Shown here one piece after another: positions 40,251 through 49,201 of a DNA stretch of 64,000 bases; the stretch's first letter is position 1; the number at the start of each line of letters is the position of its first letter. This DNA comes from Actinobacillus arthritidis. Lineage in GTDB: Bacteria > Pseudomonadota > Gammaproteobacteria > Enterobacterales > Pasteurellaceae. The stretch is taken from positions 744,001 to 808,000 of the forward strand of contig NZ_CP103833.1 of the NCBI RefSeq assembly GCF_029774155.1, written 5' to 3'. A model generated the notes under the pieces. That model made no database searches and was not told where the DNA came from. It saw nothing but the letters and a program-made list of their open reading frames with translations. A program made the translations under genes and the position numbers.

Positions 40251-41939
40251 TTAAAAAGTAATCGAACCGTTCACATAATACACAGGAGCCTTTCTATTAA
40301 CTTGTGTATCCAATGATTTGAGTGGTTTTGCATAAGTTAACGATAATGAAATTTTCTGAATTTGTGCTTTTATACCTCCTGCAACACCAGCTAACGTATT
40401 ATTGGTTTTAGGTAATTTTTGATAAGCACGCCCAATGTCAAAGCCGATAAAAGGCGAGATTTGCGATACATAGCTTTTTTGCGGATAAAACGGCATAGTG
40501 ATGGTTTGTGATAAATATGCACCTTTATCTCCCGATAGCACACTTCCTTTAAATCCACGTACGGTATATTCATCCCCGAGAGAAAATTGATTATCTGAAT
40601 ACAAGCTGTCAAGGCTATATTGCATACCGATTCGCATTTGATAATTGGCATTTCTATTTAATATTGCAAACGGCTTATGCCAGTTAACCGAGCTGGAAAT
40701 CAGTCTCAATGTTTTTTCACTTTTATGGTTATAAGCTAATTTATTTGCACTAAACCAATTTAAACCGTTTGAGAAGGAAATATCGCTATATAATTTGCCG
40801 TTCCAAAGCTGGCTGATATAAGATAAACCAACGGTTAATTTGTTATGATGTAAATTATTCACTTTGCGATTAGCGACATTATTTTCTTTTTTCTTAAACT
40901 CTAATTCGCTATATAAAGAAAAAATCACATCTTTATTACGAGTTAATATTTTCGACAGCTTAATATTTGCCGTTTTGGTTTTACCAGAAGAGGGATATGC
41001 ATAAATACCTTTGATTTCTTTCTCATAATCCGACTGTGAAATCCTTGTTTCTAAAGTGTAATAAGCAAAAGGTTGAACATAACCTAACGAAAAATTATGC
41101 TGATTATTTTTATTATGCTGTTTATATAAGCGATAACCTGTATTGAATGACCAAGTATCATTAGTTCCTAATAAATCGCTCCAGACTAAATTCGCTGTCA
41201 CTTGGTTACGTCCATTCGCATTATTTTCCGTACCAGAGTTATTAAAGCCCAATGTGAATGTCGGTAATAGCGTTCGTTCCGTCAGTATATTCAGATCCGA
41301 TTTACCATATCCTTCACTAGCAACCACTTTAATATTTGCCGATTTATTATTAGTACTCAAAATATCGATAAATTGGTCAATATCATAAATATTTAATAAT
41401 TTATCTTTTACCGTTGGCAATACGCTAATCATTGCCCTATCTTTAAACTTTGAGGGACTTTCGCCGTTAACTTTAATTTCATTCACATACCCCCAATGCA
41501 CAATAAAAGCTAAATTACCGTCACGAATTTCACCGTTTTTAAGACCGATAGCACTTGTTGAGTAACCTTTTCCATATAGCACAGAGGTAAGTTCTTTCAC
41601 TAAATTCAACACGATTTCAGATGTTAATGCTTTACCTTGATAGCGTTTAAAAATAGGAGTGAAATCTAAATCAACCTTTTCCTTGCCTATATCTACATAA
41701 ATGGATTTTATGATTTGATCGGATGTGCTAGGGGATTGCGGTTCAGAGAAAGGCATCTCCTTTTGAGTGTCATCTAGAAATTTCTCCGCTTTTTGTAAAT
41801 TCTGTTGTGCCTCATTAATGGCTTTCTCATGTTTTAAACGTTGTATTTCTTGGTTGAGCGGATCATTTAATTTGGCATAAGATAATGATGAACTTAGGCA
41901 TAACACCCATAAAAATGTCTTGTCGTATTTATTAAACAT
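40251..41939 (-). CDS. fhaC: TpsB outer-membrane transporter for the FhaB-like exoprotein (LspB/FhaC family)
   Basis: Omp85-related translocator that exports its TpsA partner across the outer membrane. I start at ATG 41939 (MFNKYDKTFLWVLCLSSSLSYA) behind GGAGAAG; the longer frame has no such site. The signal peptide is followed by a Lys/Glu-rich plug helix, POTRA domains (about residues 80-240) and a 16-strand barrel with the conserved VRGF loop motif (DEYTVRGFKGSVLSGD). The final residue is Phe, as expected for barrels. The exoprotein gene starts 69 bases downstream, so both form one operon. Confidence 0.93.
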   Translation of the reverse strand: MFNKYDKTFLWVLCLSSSLSYAKLNDPLNQEIQRLKHEKAINEAQQNLQKAEKFLDDTQKEMPFSEPQSPSTSDQIIKSIYVDIGKEKVDLDFTPIFKRYQGKALTSEIVLNLVKELTSVLYGKGYSTSAIGLKNGEIRDGNLAFIVHWGYVNEIKVNGESPSKFKDRAMISVLPTVKDKLLNIYDIDQFIDILSTNNKSANIKVVASEGYGKSDLNILTERTLLPTFTLGFNNSGTENNANGRNQVTANLVWSDLLGTNDTWSFNTGYRLYKQHNKNNQHNFSLGYVQPFAYYTLETRISQSDYEKEIKGIYAYPSSGKTKTANIKLSKILTRNKDVIFSLYSELEFKKKENNVANRKVNNLHHNKLTVGLSYISQLWNGKLYSDISFSNGLNWFSANKLAYNHKSEKTLRLISSSVNWHKPFAILNRNANYQMRIGMQYSLDSLYSDNQFSLGDEYTVRGFKGSVLSGDKGAYLSQTITMPFYPQKSYVSQISPFIGFDIGRAYQKLPKTNNTLAGVAGGIKAQIQKISLSLTYAKPLKSLDTQVNRKAPVYYVNGSITF

Positions 41940-42085
41940 AGCTTCTCCATTGCTATAAAAGTTAAGACGAACAGACACAAAGACTATCACCAAATACAAA
42001 TCTTACAAAAAATTACATTGTTTTATAAATAAAATTAAATGGGGAGTGAATGATTGAGAGGCAATCCAACATTGATTGTTCAGAC

Positions 42086-42121
42086 ATAAAAAAGCGATAT
42101 AAGCAAATGACTCATATCGCA
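42086..42121 (-). terminator. Terminator of epmB
   Basis: GCGATAT and ATATCGC arms followed by T6 on the minus strand, ten bases past the epmB stop. Confidence 0.65.
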
Positions 42122-42131
42122 CATTAAGAAA

Positions 42132-43133
42132 TTATACAATTAAAGTTTTATTTGGTTCTTTAGCAATTTCCCTTGCTAATTTCGGCACTAAATAGCCGGA
42201 TGTGATCTGTTGCAATTCTTGATAAATTTTGACCGCTTGTCTATCTTCAATAAAGAAATGACTTGCTCCTTCTACTCTATCGAGCAAATGTAAATAATAC
42301 GGCAATACACCACTATCAAATAATTTATCACTTAATGCTTTCAGTATTTGTGCATTATCATTAACCCCTTTGAGTAAAACGGATTGATTGAGTAACACAA
42401 CATTTGCTTGGCGTAATTGGTTAAGTTTATCAGCTAAGACTTCATCTACTTCATTAGGATGATTGATATGTGTGACCATCACGACTTTTAAACGAGATTT
42501 TGATAATCGGTCACATAATTGTTGTGTGACACGGCTTGGAATCACCACCGGTAAACGGGTATGAATCCGTAAGGTTTTAAGATGCGGAATTTGTTCCAAA
42601 GCGGAAATCAACCAATCTAATTCGTTATCTTTTGCCATTAACGGATCACCGCCGGAGAAAATCACTTCTTCTAATTCCGTATGTGCCGCAATATAGTCCA
42701 ATCCTTGTCGCCAAACCGCTTTACCGCTTTTTACTTCATCATAAGGAAAATGACGGCGGAAGCAGTAACGGCAATTAATTGCACAGCTATTTTTAATCAT
42801 AAATAGCAGACGGTTATGATACTTATGCAAAATATTTGGTGCAGGGCTGTGCTGTTCCTCTAACGGATCTTTCACAAAGCCTTCCATCTGTAAAAACTCC
42901 TCAGTTGCCGACATTGCCTGCAAAAAAAGCGGGTCATTTTTATTACCTTTTTGCATTTTTTCGGCAAATGGGCGAGGCACACGTAATGCAAATAATTTAC
43001 GTGCTGTTATTGCCGTTTCAAATTCCTGCGGATTCAGCTCAAGATATTCTAATAAAGCAATAGGATCATTAAAGGCCTGAGCCAGTTCGATAAGCCATTG
43101 GGGTTTGGAAGATTCAATTTGGACTGATTGCAT
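42132..43133 (-). CDS. epmB: EF-P (R)-beta-lysylation enzyme, lysine 2,3-aminomutase EpmB
   Basis: Radical SAM, PLP-dependent enzyme that converts L-alpha-lysine to (R)-beta-lysine for modification of elongation factor P. I start at ATG 43133; the upstream extension overlaps the terminator of the preceding gene. The cluster cysteines are C117, C121 and C124 (CAINCRYC), with RRHFPYDE after it and FSGGDPLM as the SAM-binding GGD region. An exact uptake signal lies in the coding sequence at 42231-42240. The substrate protein gene efp is two genes away. Confidence 0.94.
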   Translation of the reverse strand: MQSVQIESSKPQWLIELAQAFNDPIALLEYLELNPQEFETAITARKLFALRVPRPFAEKMQKGNKNDPLFLQAMSATEEFLQMEGFVKDPLEEQHSPAPNILHKYHNRLLFMIKNSCAINCRYCFRRHFPYDEVKSGKAVWRQGLDYIAAHTELEEVIFSGGDPLMAKDNELDWLISALEQIPHLKTLRIHTRLPVVIPSRVTQQLCDRLSKSRLKVVMVTHINHPNEVDEVLADKLNQLRQANVVLLNQSVLLKGVNDNAQILKALSDKLFDSGVLPYYLHLLDRVEGASHFFIEDRQAVKIYQELQQITSGYLVPKLAREIAKEPNKTLIV

Positions 43134-43175
43134 AATTCTTAGAGGCTTACTGCTCTCGATCTGAAATTTTATAAA

Positions 43176-43206
43176 AAACAAAAAGGGCGTACGCAGTACG
43201 CCCCTA
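43176..43206 (-). terminator. Terminator of the 43.2-43.8 kb secreted-protein gene
   Basis: GGGCGTAC-GCA-GTACGCCC hairpin with T runs on the minus strand. The motif with CCCCTACA beside it resembles a small dispersed element; a similar one is ACGCACT-C-AGTGCGT-CCCTACA at 53205-53225. Confidence 0.75.
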
Positions 43207-43219
43207 CAATTATTTAATT

Positions 43220-43777
43220 TTAAGGTGCTAAATTACACGCTAGTGGTGAACCGTTTGGATTAACCATCACGATAGGTGAAGATTGACCACCTTGTGCCGC
43301 TAAATATTGCACGCCCGCAATACAATAACGGCGATAACCGTCTGTTTTTTCCACTAAGAACGGATCAACTTGCCCACCAATGCTCTTAAATGTTGCTACC
43401 GTAGCTAGTGCGGTATTTGCAACATTTTGTGTATTTTGAACCGCTTGTGGTTGAGCTGTTGCCGCTGGTTGCGATTGAGTTTGTGCTTGTGCTTCGGTCG
43501 GTGCAAGCATTTCACTTAACACATAACCTGCCGCCGCACCGGTTGCGAAACTCGCTAAACGGTTTCCGCCATTCGCTTGTGGCTGTTGATTTGGAATCGC
43601 ACGATTTTGTGTATTATCAAATGTTGCGTCTTTTTGCGTATTTGATTGGATAGATTGCGTTTTTTGTGCCGCAATCGGTTTACCCGTTACCGAACGAGAT
43701 GAACCGCCACGCTTTGCTTCCGCAACGGTTGCGATAGATAAGGCGATGATTGCAGAAAGAGTAATAACTTTTTTCAT
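43220..43777 (-). CDS. Secreted low-complexity protein of unknown function
   Basis: A 185-residue protein with signal peptide MKKVITLSAIIALSIATVAEA. The mature part is rich in Gln, Thr and Ala (TQSQPAATAQPQ), with a small hydrophobic stretch (LASFATGAAAGYVLSEML) and a compact C-terminus having two cysteines (RRYCIAGVQYL and SPLACNLAP) that could form a disulfide. I do not recognise the family. It is likely periplasmic or outer-membrane associated. It has its own terminator and is divergent from efp. Confidence 0.75.
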   Translation of the reverse strand: MKKVITLSAIIALSIATVAEAKRGGSSRSVTGKPIAAQKTQSIQSNTQKDATFDNTQNRAIPNQQPQANGGNRLASFATGAAAGYVLSEMLAPTEAQAQTQSQPAATAQPQAVQNTQNVANTALATVATFKSIGGQVDPFLVEKTDGYRRYCIAGVQYLAAQGGQSSPIVMVNPNGSPLACNLAP

Positions 43778-43928
43778 TGAGTTTCCCTTAATTAAATAAG
43801 ATTTTTGAAGTATAGCGTAAAAACTTTTAGAGATCTTTCGCTAATTGCTGTATTATATGGGTCTTTTTGACAAATCCAATAGCGGATTTCTAAATTTTGT
43901 TAATTTCTTGTTAATTATTGAGGAAACA

Positions 43929-44495
43929 ATGGCTAGCTACAGCACTAATGACTTCAAACCGGGTTTAAAATTCATCCAAGATGGTGAACCTTGTGTAATC
44001 GTTGAGAACGAATTTGTTAAACCGGGTAAAGGCCAAGCATTTACCCGTACTAAAATCCGTAAATTAATCTCTGGTAAAGTATTAGAGATCAACTTCAAAT
44101 CAGGTACTTCTGTTGAAGCGACGGACGTTGTAGATTACAACTACACTTACTCATACAAAGATGAAGATTTCTGGTACTTTATGCACCCGGAAACATTCGA
44201 ACAAATCTCTGTAGATGAAAAAGCACTAGGCGACAACGACAAATGGTTAGTTGACCAAGCTGAATGTATCATCACATTATGGAACGGCTCTGCAATTTCT
44301 GTAACTCCACCAAACTTCGTTGAATTAGAAGTAGTTGAAACCGATCCGGGCTTAAAAGGTGATACAGCAGGTACCGGCGGTAAACCGGCAACATTAAGCA
44401 CAGGTGCAGTTGTTCGTGTACCATTATTCGTACAAATCGGCGAAGTAATCCGTGTTGATACTCGTTCTGGCGAATACGTTTCACGTGTGAAATAA
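43929..44495 (+). CDS. efp: Elongation factor P
   Basis: Relieves ribosome stalling at proline runs. [15 protein letters not shown] starts at ATG 43929 with TTGAGGAAAC upstream; the longer frame is untranslated leader. The KOW-like first domain carries the modification site K34 ([10 protein letters not shown]), the target of EpmB and EpmA beta-lysylation. Two OB domains follow, ending [14 protein letters not shown]. The 188 residues are standard. An uptake-signal terminator follows. Confidence 0.97.
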   Translation: MASYSTNDFKPGLKFIQDGEPCVIVENEFVKPGKGQAFTRTKIRKLISGKVLEINFKSGTSVEATDVVDYNYTYSYKDEDFWYFMHPETFEQISVDEKALGDNDKWLVDQAECIITLWNGSAISVTPPNFVELEVVETDPGLKGDTAGTGGKPATLSTGAVVRVPLFVQIGEVIRVDTRSGEYVSRVK

Positions 44496-44513
44496 TCTGA
44501 TTTTATAAGAATT

Positions 44514-44564
44514 TAAGCGGTCGAATTTCTTGCAAATATTGCAAACAATTCGACCGCTTTTTAT
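44514..44564 (+). terminator. Uptake-signal-pair terminator of efp
   Basis: AAGCGGTCGAAT and ATTCGACCGCTT arms with a loop of about 20 bases and a T-rich tail. Confidence 0.8.
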
Positions 44565-44586
44565 CTTGTAAATATTAGAAAAATAA

Positions 44587-45234
44587 CTAAATGTTCACTT
44601 CATTTTTCCAAGAAAATATCAATCTATCTCCTATATAAAAATTTCTCTCTGCGTATAAAAATCCATAACTTTTTTCGTTATCTTTTAACCTATTAGCTAA
44701 AATTCCTAAACGCTTGCGAAGTTTTCTAACGTTTTCTGGCGAAATCGCATAAAAGTAACGTTCATTTTCTTCTTTCATTACAAAGTTAATACTTCTAACT
44801 CGACCAACATCAGGAAATGTAGATTGCTCTAAGTGCTGTAACACTAAGTCAATCTCTGTTGGATTAGTTATTGCTCTGCTCTCTGCTTTTTTTATTTCTT
44901 CTTCATCACGAATAGCTTTGGGCGATTTTCCATATTGATTATCTCCTACTGACCCTTTAGCAAAAACAAAATACAACCAAGCAAAAGGAATAATAACTGT
45001 CCAAGCCCAATAGGGATTTTTATCCATATCTTTTAAGCGACCTGCTGTAAGGTATATTCTGATTCCTAAATGAATAATAAGAATTACATATAAAGATTCA
45101 ATTCGATTCTGATACTCTTCCCAATTATCATAATATGAATACTTAGCACTATAGATTATAAAGCCACTAAATAAAATAAAACTACAATATGCCAATACTG
45201 AATATCCTAAATAATTTAGCCTTGATCTACGCAT
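44587..45234 (-). CDS. DUF805-type inner-membrane protein
   Basis: A 215-residue protein with about four hydrophobic segments in the first 95 residues (LGYSVLAYCSFILFSGFIIY, then VILIIHLGIRIYL and WAWTVIIPFAWLYFVFA), including the GRLKDMDKNPYWAW and NQYGKSP motifs typical of DUF805. A soluble C-terminal half of about 110 residues is not part of DUF805 and is unknown to me. Its start overlaps the end of the upstream gene by 8 bases, so the two are co-translated. Confidence 0.7.
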   Translation of the reverse strand: MRRSRLNYLGYSVLAYCSFILFSGFIIYSAKYSYYDNWEEYQNRIESLYVILIIHLGIRIYLTAGRLKDMDKNPYWAWTVIIPFAWLYFVFAKGSVGDNQYGKSPKAIRDEEEIKKAESRAITNPTEIDLVLQHLEQSTFPDVGRVRSINFVMKEENERYFYAISPENVRKLRKRLGILANRLKDNEKSYGFLYAERNFYIGDRLIFSWKNEVNI

Positions 45235-45601
45235 TACCTCCTCCTACTAACTTACCCTCTGGAGTCAACCACATTCCATCGGACAAGTACACGTTATCTA
45301 AACCATTACCACCGATAGCATCATAAATCTCTAACATATCTTCTTCTGCAAAATATTCTTTCATTTTATGTATGGTTAGATCTTTATATCTAAACCAATC
45401 TTCAAGTGCATAACCTGCATCTACCACTTCTTGCAACGTACTAAACCCCATCTTTTCACATAATGACTCCAAGTTATGAATCCAAATTTTGTCATCTTTT
45501 ATAAAGTACGAATTGTTATAAGCAAATTCATCAAATTTCTCCTCATAACCTGCCAATATTGCTTTTTCGCAACTTTCCTCATAATTCCACTTTCCTGCCA
45601 T
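45227..45601 (-). CDS. Small acidic cytoplasmic protein of unknown function
   Basis: A 124-residue acidic protein (MAGKWNYEESCEKAILAGYE), with EFAYNNSYFIKDDKIWIHNL and a Gly-rich tail (LTPEGKLVGGGNA). No signal peptide or membrane segment. It overlaps the following DUF805 gene by 8 bases, forming a two-gene unit. Small acidic proteins of this type are sometimes immunity proteins, but nothing here shows that. Two perfect palindromes lie upstream (45639-45680). Confidence 0.6.
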   Translation of the reverse strand: MAGKWNYEESCEKAILAGYEEKFDEFAYNNSYFIKDDKIWIHNLESLCEKMGFSTLQEVVDAGYALEDWFRYKDLTIHKMKEYFAEEDMLEIYDAIGGNGLDNVYLSDGMWLTPEGKLVGGGNA

Positions 45602-45638
45602 AGTAAATTCTCCGAAATGTTTTTAGCAATACTTATTG

Positions 45639-45680
45639 TTCTTTATCTGTCAAGATAAAGAACATAGAGTGTACACTCTA
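45639..45680. promoter_or_regulatory. Two adjacent palindromes upstream of the 45.2-45.6 kb gene
   Basis: TTCTTTATCT-GTCA-AGATAAAGAA (45639-45662) and TAGAGTGTACACTCTA (45665-45680) are both perfect. They lie 38-79 bases upstream of the minus-strand gene starting at 45601 and 150 upstream of glnS. They look like operators; I do not recognise the regulators. Confidence 0.5.
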
Positions 45681-45829
45681 AAAATTGTCCATTTTTTATA
45701 CTTCAAATAACTGATACAACTATTGGCTTTTATTAGAAATTTGTAAAATTCTGATAAAATCTAACCGCTTGAGATAAGCTATTAAACCGTGTAAAATTTG
45801 GAGTTATTTTTATAAAACAGAGAACAATT

Positions 45830-47500
45830 ATGACAGAAGAAATTTTAGAAAATGCGCCGGAAACCCGTGCGAATTTTATTACCCATATTATTGATGAAGA
45901 TTTAAAAAGCGGTAAACACAATAATGTTTACACTCGTTTCCCACCTGAGCCGAACGGCTATTTACATATCGGTCACGCAAAATCTATCTGCTTAAACTTC
46001 GGTATTGCCCAAGAATATAAAGGCTTATGTAACCTTCGTTTTGATGATACGAATCCGGTAAAAGAAGACGTTGAATACGTTGATTCAATCAAACAAGACG
46101 TAGAATGGTTAGGCTTTAAATGGGAAGGCGAACCTCGCTATGCGTCTGACTATTTTGATCAACTTTACGGCTATGCGATTGAGTTAATCAATAAAGGTTT
46201 GGCTTATGTTGATGAACTTTCGCCGGATGAAATGCGTGAATATCGTGGTACGTTAACTGAGCCGGGCAAAAACAGCCCGTACCGTGACCGTAGCGTGGAA
46301 GAAAACTTAGCGTTATTTGAAAAAATGAAAAACGGTGAGTTTGAAGAAGGTAAAGCGTGTTTACGTGCCAAAATTGATATGGCATCACCGTTTATCGTAA
46401 TGCGTGACCCGGTCATCTATCGTGTCAAATTTGCTCACCATCACCAAACCGGTAATAAATGGTGTATCTATCCGATGTACGATTTTACACACTGTATTTC
46501 GGATGCGATTGAACGCATTACTCACTCGTTATGTACGCTTGAATTCCAAGATAACCGCCGTTTATACGATTGGGTACTTGAAAATATTTCTATTGAGCGT
46601 CCATTACCGCACCAATATGAATTTTCTCGTTTAAATTTAGAAGGCACACTCACTTCTAAACGTAAATTATTGAAATTAGTCACAGATGGCACGGTGGACG
46701 GTTGGAATGACCCACGTATGCCGACAATTTCAGGTTTACGTCGTCGTGGTTATACACCGGCATCATTACGTGAATTTTGTCGCCGTATCGGTGTGACAAA
46801 ACAAGATAACGTGGTGGAATACTCTGCACTTGAAGCTTGTATTCGTGAAGATTTAAACGAAAACGCACCACGTGCAATGGCAGTAATCAATCCTATTCGT
46901 GTTGTGATTGAAAACTTTGGTGATAAAGAAATCTTAAAAGCACCGAATCACCCGAACCGTCCGGAATTAGGCGAGCGTGATTTACCGTTTACGCGTGAAC
47001 TTTATATCGATGAAGCAGACTTCCGTGAAGAAGCAAATAAACAATACAAACGTTTAGTATTGGGTAAAGAAGTGCGCTTACGTAATGCTTATGTAATTAA
47101 AGCTGAGCGTGTAGAAAAAGACGAAAACGGTAAAATCACTACCATTTTCTGTACTTACGATCCGGAAACTTTAGGTAAAAATCCTGCTGACGGTCGCAAA
47201 GTGAAAGGGGTAATTCACTGGGTATCCGCGGAAGATAACAAACCGGCTGAATTCCGTATTTACAACCGTTTATTCACGGTAGCAAACCCAGGTGCTGAAG
47301 ACGATATTAATGCGGTATTAAACCCAGAATCATTGGTAATCAAACACGGTTTCGTAGAACAAAGCCTAGTTAATGCAAAAGCGGAACAAGGCTACCAATT
47401 CGAACGTGAAGGCTATTACTGTTTAGACAGTAAAGACGGTTCGGCTGAAAACTTAGTATTTAACTTAACTGTAAGTTTAAAAGAAGGTTTTACCGCTTAA
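45830..47500 (+). CDS. glnS: Glutaminyl-tRNA synthetase
   Basis: Class I synthetase charging tRNA-Gln. [16 protein letters not shown] holds the HIGH motif near residue 42 and [12 protein letters not shown] is the KMSKS-like loop (written MSK/TSKRK in GlnRS). The two C-terminal beta-barrel anticodon domains run to [11 protein letters not shown]. The 556 residues are complete and unbroken. An uptake-signal terminator follows immediately. Confidence 0.97.
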   Translation: MTEEILENAPETRANFITHIIDEDLKSGKHNNVYTRFPPEPNGYLHIGHAKSICLNFGIAQEYKGLCNLRFDDTNPVKEDVEYVDSIKQDVEWLGFKWEGEPRYASDYFDQLYGYAIELINKGLAYVDELSPDEMREYRGTLTEPGKNSPYRDRSVEENLALFEKMKNGEFEEGKACLRAKIDMASPFIVMRDPVIYRVKFAHHHQTGNKWCIYPMYDFTHCISDAIERITHSLCTLEFQDNRRLYDWVLENISIERPLPHQYEFSRLNLEGTLTSKRKLLKLVTDGTVDGWNDPRMPTISGLRRRGYTPASLREFCRRIGVTKQDNVVEYSALEACIREDLNENAPRAMAVINPIRVVIENFGDKEILKAPNHPNRPELGERDLPFTRELYIDEADFREEANKQYKRLVLGKEVRLRNAYVIKAERVEKDENGKITTIFCTYDPETLGKNPADGRKVKGVIHWVSAEDNKPAEFRIYNRLFTVANPGAEDDINAVLNPESLVIKHGFVEQSLVNAKAEQGYQFEREGYYCLDSKDGSAENLVFNLTVSLKEGFTA

Positions 47501-47511
47501 TTTTTTGATGA

Positions 47512-47537
47512 TAGCGGTCAGAAATGACCGCTTTTTT
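47512..47537 (+). terminator. Uptake-signal terminator of glnS
   Basis: AGCGGTCA-GAAA-TGACCGCT with a T6 tail, 11 bases past the stop codon. Confidence 0.85.
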
Positions 47538-47554
47538 ACACTATTCGAGGCAAT

Positions 47555-47698
47555 ATGAAAAAAGTGATTTTGTTAGTGGCAAGTATTTTAGTGATCAGTG
47601 CTTGTTCGCAATCTAAAAATGTGTATTTTAACGGTGCGGAAGGTTCAAACTCTGGTATCAAGTACGAATCAACCACTAAAGAGTTTTCATTAAACTAG
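47555..47698 (+). CDS. Very small lipoprotein
   Basis: A 47-codon gene: MKKVILLVASILVISACSQS is a lipoprotein signal with lipobox ISAC, followed by about 28 polar residues ending KEFSLN. GAGG lies seven bases before the ATG, and terminators lie on both sides (47512 and 47705). Small size and lipobox suggest an entericidin-like or envelope lipoprotein, but the function is unknown. Confidence 0.65.
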   Translation: MKKVILLVASILVISACSQSKNVYFNGAEGSNSGIKYESTTKEFSLN

Positions 47699-47704
47699 AT
47701 TTAA

Positions 47705-47733
47705 ATAAAAACGGTCATTACGACCGTTTTTTT
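47705..47733. terminator. Terminator between the small lipoprotein and the MFS gene
   Basis: AAAACGGTC and GACCGTTTT arms, loop ATTAC, with T7 on the plus strand and A-rich sequence on the other; it can serve both convergent genes. Confidence 0.8.
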
Positions 47734-49123
47734 ATGCTTTTTTACTATGTAAATGATTGCCGTCTTGTCGAGCTAAACGAGCGATATTAAGTGCTAATAT
47801 TAGCCCGAAAATTGCAGAGGTGAGAAATGTGTAACTAAATGCTTGTGTTAGTAATACATCCGTTTCGCCGATATTTGCACGATACATACCGAGAATTACC
47901 GCAGAAACGGCTATGCCTATGCCGATGCCAACCTGTTGGACGACACTCATCATTGTTGAACCCGCACTAGCGTATTGATCGCTTAAATCACACACCGTCA
48001 ATGTATTTACTGCAGTAAACATAAATGACATACAAGTCCCAAACCATATGACCAATAAAATAAAGAGCCATAAAGGCGATTGAGCATTAAGTACGGACAT
48101 ACTAATAATCGCTAATGTCATTAATAACGCATTAACAAGTAAGGTATTCCGGTAGCCTAGTTTTTCTAATACTCTGCTAATAAACGATTTTGCTAAAACG
48201 GAGCTTAAAGCTAAAGGTGCCATTAACCAACCAACAATGTCCGCACTGTAGCCAAAAGCCACTTGTAACATTAACGGTAATAGAAAAGGTATGCCTGAGC
48301 CACTTAAACGAATTAACATATTCGATGCAATACCGATACGGAACGTACGGATTTTAAACATCGCTAAAGGTAAGAGAGGTTCTTCTGCTCGGTAAGCATA
48401 CCAACAATATCCGCAAATCAGTATAAAACCCACAGCTAAAATCGGTGTGGCTTTGGCTAAATTACCAATATCTTCAGCGATAAATTCTAAGCCTAAAGTA
48501 AGCCCGACTAATCCTGTCGCAAATAAGAAAAAGCCTCTCCAATCCAATTTACGTGGCGGTTGTGTGAGATTCGGCATAAATCGACCAGCAATCATTATAC
48601 CGATTAAGCCAATCGGAATATTAATCAGAAATATCCAATGCCATGAAGTATAAGTTACTAACCAACCACCCAAAATCGGACCAAGTATCGGTCCAGTCAA
48701 CCCAGCCATTGCCATTAAGTTCCACGTGGCAACCAGTTGTGTTTTCGGTACGCTACGAATAATAGTAAGCCGAGCAACCGGCATCATTAACGCACCGCCA
48801 ACACCTTGTATGATACGAGCTAAAACTAAGCTATTTAACGACCAAGATATAGCACAAGCAATAGATCCCAAGACAAATAACAAAATCGCACCGCGAAAAA
48901 CTCGCAATGTACCGAATTTATCCGCTAACCAACCACTTAACGGAATTAAAGCGACAACAGTCAACGCATAACTGATAATTGCCATTTGCATATCTAACGG
49001 GGATTCTTTTAGGCTATTGGAAATAGCCGGTAAGGCAGTATTCAGAATGGTCGCATCTAATGCCTGCATAAATAAAGCTAATGCGGCAATCCATGCTAAT
49101 CCTTTATGTGAAACATCTCCCAT
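47732..49123 (-). CDS. DHA2-family MFS drug exporter (MdtD-like)
   Basis: A 463-residue inner-membrane protein with about 14 hydrophobic segments. The DHA2 motif LDATILNTALPAI lies at the N-terminus, the MFS motif A GWLADKFGTLRVF follows, and motif C is MAGLTGPILGPILGGWL, a drug:H+ antiporter sign. It most resembles MdtD/HsrA. There is no adjacent membrane-fusion gene, so it probably acts alone at the inner membrane. Substrates cannot be read from the sequence. Confidence 0.85.
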   Translation of the reverse strand: MGDVSHKGLAWIAALALFMQALDATILNTALPAISNSLKESPLDMQMAIISYALTVVALIPLSGWLADKFGTLRVFRGAILLFVLGSIACAISWSLNSLVLARIIQGVGGALMMPVARLTIIRSVPKTQLVATWNLMAMAGLTGPILGPILGGWLVTYTSWHWIFLINIPIGLIGIMIAGRFMPNLTQPPRKLDWRGFFLFATGLVGLTLGLEFIAEDIGNLAKATPILAVGFILICGYCWYAYRAEEPLLPLAMFKIRTFRIGIASNMLIRLSGSGIPFLLPLMLQVAFGYSADIVGWLMAPLALSSVLAKSFISRVLEKLGYRNTLLVNALLMTLAIISMSVLNAQSPLWLFILLVIWFGTCMSFMFTAVNTLTVCDLSDQYASAGSTMMSVVQQVGIGIGIAVSAVILGMYRANIGETDVLLTQAFSYTFLTSAIFGLILALNIARLARQDGNHLHSKKA

Positions 49124-49139
49124 ATAAGCCTCATAGATC

Positions 49140-49198
49140 AGCGGTTAAATTCTGAGATCACTTTACAAGTTTTTCCCAGTATTTAACCGCTTATTTTT
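49140..49198. terminator. Uptake-signal-like inverted pair between the MFS gene and slt
   Basis: AGCGGTTAAAT and ATTTAACCGCT arms enclose about 30 bases; T-rich on the plus side. Probably the slt terminator on the minus strand. Confidence 0.6.
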
Positions 49199-49201
49199 CA
49201 A

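Noticed and set aside
43100..43181. Upstream extension of epmB with a second IESSKP
   Set aside because: The DNA of the two copies is different, the extension overlaps a terminator, and homologues begin near the downstream ATG.
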